A DNA stretch of 36,933 nucleotides from Clostridiales bacterium (lineage in GTDB: Bacteria > Bacillota > Clostridia > Christensenellales > Aristaeellaceae): assembly GCA_015056055.1 (NCBI GenBank), contig SVHC01000030.1, forward strand, positions 1 through 36,933, given 5' to 3'. Positions 1 through 6,703 of this stretch are shown here, piece after piece (the first letter of the stretch is position 1; the number at the start of each line of letters is the position of its first letter). A program made the position numbers and the translations under genes. The notes beneath the pieces were generated by a model. That model did not search any database, was not told where the DNA came from, and was given only the letters and a program-made list of their open reading frames with translations.

Positions 1-143
1 AGCACTTGCAGGCTGCGGTCACTTACGTCCATGTAAGCTCCCTTGACTGCAAGTTTGCTTCCTTGCCTTGCAGGCTTTTTCAGGCTCTGGCAAATCGTTG
101 ACTTTGTCAACGATTTGAGGTGCCTCCTGATAAGGAGACACCT
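1..143. repeat. Structured non-coding segment with stacked inverted repeats
   Basis: No gene is seen in positions 1-170. The stretch contains a perfect 12-bp inverted repeat with a 3-nt loop (91-117), and directly beside it an 11-bp stem (118-143) whose only imperfection would be a G-U wobble if read on the minus strand. Two ACTTGCAG/CTGCAAGT arms lie at 4-11 and 47-54, and the heptamer GCAGGCT occurs twice (9-15 and 70-76). The two downstream hairpins follow the stop codon of the minus-strand oxidoreductase gene and could end its transcript, but neither has a clear U-tract. The left edge of the window cuts the element. Confidence 0.4.
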
Positions 144-170
144 TAACTACTTTGCGATAGGAAATAAATA

Positions 171-1175
171 TTACTTTACGTCAACGCGCAGACCGGTGGT
201 TGCGCTCTCGATAGCGGAGAAGGTCATGGCTACGCTGCCGTAATTGTAAGTGCATACGTTTTCGGATTCGCGGCCTTCCTTGAGGGCAGTCAGCATTTCG
301 TTGATTGCGCCGGCAAACCACGGAATTCCGTCCCAGGATTCGGGCATGGGCAGGCGTACGCGCTCGTCAGAGCCGACAAACTGTGCTTCCGGTGCATCGT
401 CGAAGCCGTTCCAGATGGCGGTACCCTTGGTGCCGATGATGCGCCACTGAGAATGCCATGCGGTCTTCATTACGTTGGTATCCATTACTGCATTGTAGAC
501 GAGAACGGTGCCGTCTTCCATCTCGAAGATGCAGGCGCCGCTGCCATCGCCGTTGTAATGGGAACCTTCGGGATTGTAGCTGTGGCAGTATACAGTCTTG
601 GCGTCGGTGCCGAGGATGAAACGTGCGGAGTCGAAGCTGTGGATAGCCTGATCCTGCAGCATGGGGAAGGCCAGTTCGTTGCGGCGACCGCTCAGGTCGG
701 CGTTAACGTAGATTTCGCAGCATACCATCCAGATCTTGCCCAGAGCACCGCTCTGTACTGCATGGCGCAGGCCGCGGATACCCGGCAGATAGCGACGATT
801 CTGCATGATGTTGAATACGCGGTCGGTCTTGGAAGCAGCTTCCAGCAGCATTGCGCCTTCTTCGCGGCTCATGCACATGGGCTTTTCGCTGAATACATGG
901 CAGCCTGCGGCAAGGCTCTTGAGAGCGAGCTCGCAGTGCATGGGAGCATTGACCAGAATGATTACGATGTCAGGCTTTACTTCTGCAAGGGCGGTGTCGA
1001 AATCGGTGTAGATTTCGCTGTTGAGATTGTACTGTTCCTTGCGGGTCTGGGCTGCCTGCGGGAATACGTCAACCAGTGCGGAGATTTCGCAGTCCGTGCG
1101 CGTGGCCAGAACATCCAGCCATTCGATGGAGATTACACCGCATCCAACGAGCATAATGCGATATTTCTTATCCAT
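171..1175 (-). CDS. Gfo/Idh/MocA-family NAD(P)-dependent oxidoreductase
   Basis: A 334-aa cytoplasmic dehydrogenase of the Gfo/Idh/MocA family, which oxidises or reduces sugar or cyclitol hydroxyls with NAD(P). The N-terminal Rossmann fold shows the GCGVIS nucleotide-binding loop (residues 11-16), and the family EKP motif lies at 97-99. A D175/H179/D182 pattern in the C-terminal half matches the usual catalytic Asp-His placement. Length is typical. The start has a good RBS (AGAGGATG). The gene stands alone, with its own promoter at 1236-1264 and the upstream gene closed by a terminator. The substrate cannot be told from sequence. A rhamnosidase, a sugar kinase and an RpiR regulator elsewhere in the window suggest sugar catabolism. 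Confidence 0.88.
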   Translation of the reverse strand: MDKKYRIMLVGCGVISIEWLDVLATRTDCEISALVDVFPQAAQTRKEQYNLNSEIYTDFDTALAEVKPDIVIILVNAPMHCELALKSLAAGCHVFSEKPMCMSREEGAMLLEAASKTDRVFNIMQNRRYLPGIRGLRHAVQSGALGKIWMVCCEIYVNADLSGRRNELAFPMLQDQAIHSFDSARFILGTDAKTVYCHSYNPEGSHYNGDGSGACIFEMEDGTVLVYNAVMDTNVMKTAWHSQWRIIGTKGTAIWNGFDDAPEAQFVGSDERVRLPMPESWDGIPWFAGAINEMLTALKEGRESENVCTYNYGSVAMTFSAIESATTGLRVDVK

Positions 1176-1235
1176 GGTAACATCCTCTTTTCTGAAAAGT
1201 TGTTCATTACTGGTACAAACAAAATCATTGTTTCC

Positions 1236-1264
1236 ATTATAACACAGCCGGACGGCTGGTGCAA
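1236..1264 (-). promoter_or_regulatory. Promoter of the oxidoreductase gene with an inverted repeat in the spacer
   Basis: Read on the minus strand, a -35 TTGCAC (1264-1259) and a -10 TATAAT (1241-1236) are separated by 17 bp. The spacer holds the inverted repeat CAGCCG-GA-CGGCTG (1245-1258), placed where a repressor would block RNA polymerase. The operator role is inference. Confidence 0.65.
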
Positions 1265-1383
1265 TGGTGTGAGCATAGATTTACAGAAACGGGTATATCG
1301 TGATTTAAGAACTGTAGAATTGCTGGTTTGTTCATCGATGCAGGGGCATTCGCATGCAAACATAAATACGGTGCAACTTGATA

Positions 1384-1422
1384 GAAAAATACCTCCAAAG
1401 CTGTTTAAAACTTTGAAGGTAT
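1384..1422 (-). terminator. Rho-independent terminator after the zinc-ribbon membrane protein gene
   Basis: On the minus strand a 12-bp stem (1422-1411 with 1400-1389, one T-G wobble) and a 10-nt loop are followed by TTTTT. It begins 5 nt past the stop codon of the gene ending at 1427. Confidence 0.85.
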
Positions 1423-1426
1423 AAGG

Positions 1427-2248
1427 TTAGAAGAAATTATATGTACTGTTGTGGGCGATTTCAAAAAGACGCCGCATGCCTGTTTGTACATCGGGAAGAG
1501 GCTGGGGAATATCTTTCCTGCAAAACAGGAGGATAGCGATGCATATCAGCAAAATCAGAATGGTAATGCTGCATGCAAGACGGATGTTGGCATCCTTGCT
1601 GCGGCGTGTACGCTTTTTTGCGGCGGGTCTGTCTATATCAAAGGGAAGTACAGGCTCCGGAGGTTCTTCCGAAACGATTTCAGGAAGCGGAGGAAGGTCC
1701 AGTGCCATTACGGCTTTTTTTGAAAAACGGGTGAGACAGATTTCGCGGCCACGCATACAACGGACACATTTATCGGCATCCAGTGAATTCGGACGACCGC
1801 ATACGCACACCCATGCGCCGGGCAGCATTTGTGAAAACTGAACTGCACCATGCCCAGCAACGCGCAAAAGCATAGCTTCTTCGTGGCTGCTGATAGGCTC
1901 TGCTTGCGGAAGCTGAATTTGCGATTCAGGGACGGATATCCAATCCTCTGCGTCGCCGCGGAAGCGGATGCGCTCAAACTCAATTTCCATCTCCATTGCA
2001 CCTTCAAGTGATTCGGGATAAACGCGCAAAGAAAAACTGCTGCGTGGATGGACACTGAGATCGGATACGGAAATAAACACATCTTCCGTATTGCCTTCCG
2101 AATCGGTCCAGTGGGCGACGGCACGCAGACGGCGAATGGTATGATTTGAAAGATTGTATAGATTGAGATAGGCACAGGGCAAACCGCCGTCAAAAACAGC
2201 GATTTCAACATTGACTACCTCAATCGGACAGCTTAAATCCAGTTTCAT
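1427..2248 (-). CDS. Hypothetical zinc-ribbon protein with one membrane segment
   Basis: A 273-aa protein I do not recognise as a whole. Residues 1-140 look like a beta-rich domain without motifs I can name. Residues 146-166 form a short zinc-ribbon-like motif with cysteines at 148, 150, 161 and 164. A proline- and acid-rich linker (185-210) and a basic patch (KKRTRR) precede a single hydrophobic segment at about 224-243, so the bulk should be cytoplasmic and anchored by its C-terminal region. The start at 2248 is chosen because GGGAGG lies 7 nt upstream. An in-frame ATG at 2272 has no RBS and overlaps the -10 element. It has its own promoter and terminator and so appears monocistronic. Confidence 0.7.
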   Translation of the reverse strand: MKLDLSCPIEVVNVEIAVFDGGLPCAYLNLYNLSNHTIRRLRAVAHWTDSEGNTEDVFISVSDLSVHPRSSFSLRVYPESLEGAMEMEIEFERIRFRGDAEDWISVPESQIQLPQAEPISSHEEAMLLRVAGHGAVQFSQMLPGAWVCVCGRPNSLDADKCVRCMRGREICLTRFSKKAVMALDLPPLPEIVSEEPPEPVLPFDIDRPAAKKRTRRSKDANIRLACSITILILLICIAILLFCRKDIPQPLPDVQTGMRRLFEIAHNSTYNFF

Positions 2249-2270
2249 TGTATTCCTCCCAGATATTACC

Positions 2271-2298
2271 ATTATAGCATATAAGAGAAAAAATGCAA
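2271..2298 (-). promoter_or_regulatory. Promoter of the zinc-ribbon protein gene (extended -10)
   Basis: Minus-strand -10 TATAAT (2276-2271) is preceded by TGC, giving an extended -10. A weaker -35-like TTGCAT (2298-2293) lies 16 bp upstream. Confidence 0.5.
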
Positions 2299-2328
2299 AT
2301 GGGGAATGAAGGATTGGCTATTTTCGGC

Positions 2329-2357
2329 TTGCGTATGATCTGTGAGTTTGTTATAAT
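2329..2357 (+). promoter_or_regulatory. Promoter of the rhamnosidase gene
   Basis: -35 TTGCGT (2329-2334), 17-bp spacer, -10 TATAAT (2352-2357). The start codon follows at 2436, leaving a leader of about 70 nt. No clear operator was seen. Confidence 0.6.
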
Positions 2358-2435
2358 ATAAAATAATGAAAGATATGCGCGATTGGACGAATGAATTGCG
2401 CAGCAAAGTGATGATTATTTGAGAGAGGTGTCTGT

Positions 2436-4742
2436 ATGGCAGCTTCCAAACTTTATCAGACGCGTGAATGGGCCGGAAAGTGGATTGGCGCACCGGAAAT
2501 GACAAAGGATGACCGTATGGCTCCGATTTTCCGCAAGCAGTTCAGCGTTGTATATGACATTAAAGCGGCAAAGGTAGCTATCTGCGGTCTGGGTCTGTTT
2601 GAATTGAAGATCAACGGTGTTCCTGCGGATGATACCTATTTGAACCCGGTTAATACATATTATTCTGAAACTTCTCTGTACCGCGAATTTGATGTTACCC
2701 ATCTTGTTCATAAGGGAACCAATGTAATTACGGTCGAGCTGGGCAATGGATTCTTCAATGAATCTGTAGAAGCGTGGATGTGGTCTGTGGCTCCGTGGCG
2801 TGCTGCGCCGAAACTGATGATGGACCTGGAACTGTCTTATTGCGTAGGGAAGACGGAAACGATTTCCACGGATGAAGAGTGGGAAGTCACGCTGGATGGT
2901 CCCATCACGGAAAACAGCATTTATTTCGGCGAAACGCATGATATGCGCCGCCATGAGTGCGATTATCAGTGGAAGAAAGCAGTGTTGGTTAAACCCGTCA
3001 AAGGCACCGTTCGCTGTCAGGATATGGACCCGATTCGCAAAATCGGCGAATTCAAGCCGAAGTCGATTACGCGTCTGGATGATGGTGCATATGTGATCGA
3101 AGCGCCGCAGATGACCACCGGCTGGATGAAGATCAAGCTGTGTGCACCACGCGATACCGACGTTATGATCACTTATGGCGAGAGGCTGCTGGATGACGGA
3201 CATCTTCACAAAATCGGAAATGGTGTTGGTGAAGGCGCTTCCTGGTTCAAGAAGGACTATATTCAGGAAGATCACTACATCAGCGATGGCGAAGAACATG
3301 AATTTGAGCCGAAGTTCAGCTATAAGGGATACAACTATATTCAGGTGGAAAATTATCCCGGCGAACTTACGGAAGATGACATTACGCTTTATCTGATTGC
3401 GAACGACGTTGCGACCGTATCTGAATTCAAGTGCTCGGACGAACTGGTAAACAAGCTTCATGAAATGATGAAGCGTACCATCGTGAACAATCTGCAGGGT
3501 AAGCCCACAGATACGCCGGTATGGGAGAAGAACGGCTGGCTGGGCGATCTGAATGTTGCGCTGCTTTCGTTCCTGTACAACTTCGATATGAGCAATTTCC
3601 TGCCGTGCTTTGTGCGCATGATGGCGGACAGCCAGCACAATTGCGGCATTATCACCCAGATGGTTCCCAGCGTTATCTGGCAGAACCGCAATTCGCCTGT
3701 ATGGAACACGATCTTTGTGTTTGCGGTGGAGGCTCTGTACGACTATTACGGAGATATGGATCTGCTGCGCGATATGTATCCGGATATCAAGACCTTTGCT
3801 TGGAAGGACATTGGCTATCTCGGCAGCCGCGGCTGGTACTGGGATGACGAACTGGAACTCGCCGACTGGGTAGCTCCCATGATGGATGAATTCTGCGAAG
3901 GTGCCAATCCCTTTATGTCCGAGGGCATTGAAATTTGCGGCACGGCATTTGCCTATGGAATGCTTAAATCCGCTGCACGCCTTGCACGTCTTCTGGATAA
4001 GGAGCAGGATGCGGTTGAGTATGAGGCAGCTGCTTCCAAGATTTACACCGTATTCAATGATCGGTACTATAATGCCGAAAAGCAGATTTATGAAACGAAG
4101 TTCTGGGAAGTGATCGGCAACCGTACCAAGTATCGCCAGACTTCCAACCTTGTTCCGCTGTACTTCGGTCTTGTTCCCGAGGATAAGAAGGCAGGGGTTG
4201 TTGCGAACCTCGTAAATGACTTCATTGAGAAGGACTATCATCTGGATACCGGCAGCGCGGGCACGCATCTGGTGCTTCCGTTCCTGTTTGACTACGGTTA
4301 TCCTGAGGTTGCTTACAAAGTTCTTATGCAGACAACCTATCCCAGCTGGGGTTACTGGATTGAGAATGGTTCGACTACCGCATGGGAGTGCTGGGAGCAG
4401 GTAACTCGTTCCAAGAACCACTATTTCCTGGCAACCTACGAGGAAGCGCTGTATTCTCACCTCGTCGGTATTCGTGATATCCGCGACGGCTTCAGCCGCT
4501 TTACAGTAGCACCCGAGGTTACCTGCGGCATGGAATGGGCAGAGGGTAAGATCCAGACGCCCACCGGCATTGCAGCCTGTGCATGGAAGAAGGCTGACGA
4601 TAAGACCATTGTGGACATCGAAATTCCCTTCGGCGCAACGGCTGAAATTCGTCTGCCGGAAGGCGATGCGAAATTTAAGAAGATTGTCTGCGGTGGAAAG
4701 TATCACTTTGAAATCGTTGACGGCAAGGTTATTGAAGGCTGA
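2436..4742 (+). CDS. Alpha-L-rhamnosidase, GH78 family
   Basis: A 768-aa inverting glycosidase that releases terminal alpha-L-rhamnose. There is no signal peptide, so it should act inside the cell on imported rhamnosides. The N-terminal half has the beta-domains of bacterial rhamnosidases, the middle is the (alpha/alpha)6 barrel, and the end is a beta-sandwich. In the barrel, D359, E364 and D371 reproduce the spacing of the catalytic cluster known from Bacillus GH78 RhaB (D567/E572/D579), and E651 in a TTAWECWE context matches the general base (E841). All key acidic residues are therefore present. The start at 2436 has AGAGAGGTG upstream. Own promoter; a terminator lies about 180 nt downstream. 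No rhamnose isomerase, kinase or transporter gene lies beside it. Confidence 0.9.
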   Translation: MAASKLYQTREWAGKWIGAPEMTKDDRMAPIFRKQFSVVYDIKAAKVAICGLGLFELKINGVPADDTYLNPVNTYYSETSLYREFDVTHLVHKGTNVITVELGNGFFNESVEAWMWSVAPWRAAPKLMMDLELSYCVGKTETISTDEEWEVTLDGPITENSIYFGETHDMRRHECDYQWKKAVLVKPVKGTVRCQDMDPIRKIGEFKPKSITRLDDGAYVIEAPQMTTGWMKIKLCAPRDTDVMITYGERLLDDGHLHKIGNGVGEGASWFKKDYIQEDHYISDGEEHEFEPKFSYKGYNYIQVENYPGELTEDDITLYLIANDVATVSEFKCSDELVNKLHEMMKRTIVNNLQGKPTDTPVWEKNGWLGDLNVALLSFLYNFDMSNFLPCFVRMMADSQHNCGIITQMVPSVIWQNRNSPVWNTIFVFAVEALYDYYGDMDLLRDMYPDIKTFAWKDIGYLGSRGWYWDDELELADWVAPMMDEFCEGANPFMSEGIEICGTAFAYGMLKSAARLARLLDKEQDAVEYEAAASKIYTVFNDRYYNAEKQIYETKFWEVIGNRTKYRQTSNLVPLYFGLVPEDKKAGVVANLVNDFIEKDYHLDTGSAGTHLVLPFLFDYGYPEVAYKVLMQTTYPSWGYWIENGSTTAWECWEQVTRSKNHYFLATYEEALYSHLVGIRDIRDGFSRFTVAPEVTCGMEWAEGKIQTPTGIAACAWKKADDKTIVDIEIPFGATAEIRLPEGDAKFKKIVCGGKYHFEIVDGKVIEG

Positions 4743-4924
4743 CGATGTAAATGATGTAAGAAGAATACCGACGAAGTCCTTTCTCCGCACTGGCCTGCAC
4801 TACGTTTGCCCGGTGTTCCGTGGCGGCGCTCGAAGTTTGCCGCCATTCAGCCTTCGGAATCCGTCACCGCAGGTGACGGAGGGGATTCACCTCGCTCGTC
4901 CGCTATTCTTGTCATTTCAAAACG
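4743..4924. repeat. Non-coding stretch with a perfect hairpin, possible intergenic repeat unit
   Basis: This gap holds no convincing gene. It contains CCGTCACC-GCA-GGTGACGG (4861-4879), a perfect 8-bp stem, flanked by GAATC (4857-4861) and GATTC (4884-4888), which can extend it around a bulge. The G+C-rich composition differs from the other intergenic regions here. It resembles short palindromic intergenic repeats of gut Clostridia, but I see only one copy in the window. Confidence 0.35.
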
Positions 4925-4959
4925 AACTGCTGCCTGTATACTGCAGGCAGCAGTTTTTT
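4925..4959 (+). terminator. Rho-independent terminator
   Basis: AACTGCTGCCTG pairs with CAGGCAGCAGTT across a short loop, followed by a run of six T (4954-4959). It ends the rhamnosidase transcript before the GH25 gene. Confidence 0.9.
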
Positions 4960-5021
4960 CACGCCTGATGCGTTTTTCGAATATACTGCATCGAATGCAT
5001 CAGGAAAGGATGGAGACAGAA

Positions 5022-6011
5022 ATGCAGAATGCGACATTTCTTCCGGCATTGGGCAGCGAGATATACGAAGGAATAGACGTGAGCCAGTTCCAGGGAAACA
5101 TCAATTTTGCGCAGGTAAAGGCGGCGGGCATCCGGGCAGTTTATATACGCGCGTCGCTGGGAGCAAATTATGTGGATCCCAATTTTATCAGAAACTATAC
5201 GGGTGCGAAAGCGCAGGGACTGCTTGTGGGTCTTTACCATTATATGACGGCGAAAACCACTGCTGAGGCAGAAAGTCAGGCGCGCTTTTTCCTGAATACG
5301 ATCGGGAATCGTACATATGACCTGAAATTGGCATTGGATTACGGCGGAGACAGGGGGCTGACCACGGAAGAAAAGAATGCCAATGCGGAGGCATTCCTTG
5401 CACTGATTGCGCGAACGACAGGGAAGACGCCGATTCTCTACAGCAGCGCATCCGATGCGGGCGATATATGGAGCCAGAGGATTGCGAGCCAATATCCTTT
5501 GTGGATTGCAGATTATTACACGCCGCTGCCGGAATACAATTCGAAATGGACCGGATGGGTTGGATTCCAGTACACCGACAAAGGCTCTGTTTCAGGCATA
5601 AACGGAAATGTGAACCGCGACAGATTTACGAATAATGCACTGGTATCTGTGCAGCCGCCGGTAACTCCGCCTGCTACAGGAACGAAACTGATTTGCTATA
5701 CGATTCAGCGGGGCGATACGTTGTCTGCGCTGGCGAATCGATTCGGAACCACGGTTGCGGCTCTTGCTGCGCTGAATGACATTGCCAATCCGAATCGAAT
5801 CAATGCGGGCGATGTTCTTTATGTCCGCGTGCCTGCAAGTAATCCTGCGCCTTGCTGCGATACCTATACAGTAAAGAGTGGAGATACGCTTGCCGAAATC
5901 GCTAATCGGTTTGGAACAACGGTAGCGGCGCTTGCTTCCCGTAACAATATTGCAAATCCGAATCGGATTTATGTGGGGCAGGTACTGGATTTGGGACTGT
6001 GCGATCGTTAA
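5022..6011 (+). CDS. GH25 (lysozyme-like) protein with two LysM domains
   Basis: A 329-aa protein. Residues 15-201 match the GH25 muramidase fold (GIDVSQFQG at 18-25, LWIADY at 160-165, GFQYTDKG at 181-188). Two LysM peptidoglycan-binding repeats follow at about 225-270 and 281-325, each with the (R/S)GDTL and ANRFGTT motifs. The family's catalytic D-x-E motif appears as D106-Y107-G108, so the proton-donor glutamate seems missing. The usual C-terminal V-D-x-N is V-N-R-D (197-200). There is no signal peptide, as in phage-type lysins, but no phage genes are near. The start at 5022 is preferred because GGAG lies 6 nt upstream. An in-frame ATG at 5010 and further codons back to 4806 lack a well-placed RBS. 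Confidence 0.82.
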   Translation: MQNATFLPALGSEIYEGIDVSQFQGNINFAQVKAAGIRAVYIRASLGANYVDPNFIRNYTGAKAQGLLVGLYHYMTAKTTAEAESQARFFLNTIGNRTYDLKLALDYGGDRGLTTEEKNANAEAFLALIARTTGKTPILYSSASDAGDIWSQRIASQYPLWIADYYTPLPEYNSKWTGWVGFQYTDKGSVSGINGNVNRDRFTNNALVSVQPPVTPPATGTKLICYTIQRGDTLSALANRFGTTVAALAALNDIANPNRINAGDVLYVRVPASNPAPCCDTYTVKSGDTLAEIANRFGTTVAALASRNNIANPNRIYVGQVLDLGLCDR

Positions 6012-6057
6012 AACATTGCGAAATAGATAAAAATATTTCGAATTTATGACAAAAAGC

Positions 6058-6086
6058 TTGCCAAATCAGCGAATAAGGTGTATAAT
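6058..6086 (+). promoter_or_regulatory. Promoter of the SleB-like gene
   Basis: -35 TTGCCA (6058-6063), 17-bp spacer, -10 TATAAT (6081-6086). The transcript start would lie about 10 nt before the GAGGAGG ribosome binding site. Confidence 0.65.
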
Positions 6087-6123
6087 AACGGTAACAAGTG
6101 CTGAGGAGGCAAGCCAAACCATT

Positions 6124-6531
6124 ATGAAAAGACAAATTCTGGCAGCGGTACTGCTTTTGATCGTGATCATGGTTCCGACGCTCGGTATTGCCGAGGATTC
6201 GGAAACGGTCATGCTGGCAAAGACTCTGTATACGCTTGGCGATGACTCCTATGAAACGATGATCGCCATTGGTACAGTGGTTATGAACCGTGCAGACAGT
6301 CCGTTTTTTCCGGATTCGGTAGAAGGCGTTCTGAATCAGCCGCATCAGTTCCCGCGCGGAAATCGCTACGATGAAAAGGCGATGGATGCAGCGCGAGAGA
6401 TTATGATGGGCGCAAGAGTGTTCCCGAGCTACGTTCTTTACTTTAACGAAGTGGATGGAAATGGCGACTGGAGTACGCGCGACCTTTACGCTGCGATTGG
6501 CGAATACGGTTTCTACAACGCAGAAAACTAA
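6124..6531 (+). CDS. Secreted SleB/CwlJ-like (Hydrolase_2) small protein
   Basis: A 135-aa exported protein. Residues 1-23 are a signal peptide with a long hydrophobic core ending in GIA. The mature part resembles the SleB/CwlJ spore-cortex-hydrolase domain: it has the TVVMNRADSPFFPDSV block (the VxxNRVxSxxFP signature) and the QPHQFPRGNRY block. Where SleB proteins carry the catalytic Glu (pattern YAEARGE) this protein reads YTLGDDS, so the acid appears replaced by Leu. GAGGAGG (6103-6109) lies 14 nt before the ATG, longer than usual, but the signal peptide supports this start. Own promoter and terminator. It could be a non-catalytic wall-binding protein. Confidence 0.7.
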   Translation: MKRQILAAVLLLIVIMVPTLGIAEDSETVMLAKTLYTLGDDSYETMIAIGTVVMNRADSPFFPDSVEGVLNQPHQFPRGNRYDEKAMDAAREIMMGARVFPSYVLYFNEVDGNGDWSTRDLYAAIGEYGFYNAEN

Positions 6532-6545
6532 GAACAAAATACCTG

Positions 6546-6582
6546 GCAGTATGTGGATAAAAATTTCCGCATACTGCTTTTT
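6546..6582 (+). terminator. Rho-independent terminator after the SleB-like gene
   Basis: A 12-bp stem with one wobble (6546-6557 with 6566-6577) and an 8-nt A/T loop is followed by TTTTT. Confidence 0.85.
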
Positions 6583-6624
6583 GCTATCGAAAAGCGAGAA
6601 TTTGCAAGCACTTTAAATTTATAG

Positions 6625-6653
6625 TTGCAATCGAGGGGAATATACGATATACT
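6625..6653 (+). promoter_or_regulatory. Promoter of the putative glycosidase gene
   Basis: -35 TTGCAA (6625-6630), 17-bp spacer, -10 TATACT (6648-6653), about 50 nt before the start codon. Confidence 0.6.
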
Positions 6654-6703
6654 AATTTTACATGGAATTTTGTACCTAGCTATGAATAAAAGGGGGCAAA
6701 ACA

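Noticed and set aside
453-1424. A 323-codon plus-strand frame across the oxidoreductase gene
   Set aside because: The minus-strand frame has clear Gfo/Idh/MocA motifs and RBS. The plus frame has neither.
2415-4790. A very long open frame (about 791 codons) on the minus strand across the rhamnosidase gene
   Set aside because: It is antisense to a gene with full GH78 motifs, has no RBS or promoter fit, and its translation is low-complexity His/Ile/Arg-rich, as expected of a codon-bias shadow.
4806-5021. N-terminal extension of the GH25 protein
   Set aside because: The extra frame runs through the terminator at 4925-4959 and the palindromic gap. The start at 5022 has a proper RBS and matches the GH25 domain start.
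6019-6040. CGAAATA/TATTTCG hairpin after the GH25-LysM gene as a terminator
   Set aside because: The stem is short and A/T-rich with no T-run, and the next promoter begins soon after.
5022-6531. Prophage lysis module
   Set aside because: GH25-LysM without a signal peptide is lysin-like, but no holin, portal, capsid or integrase gene lies nearby and each gene has its own regulation.
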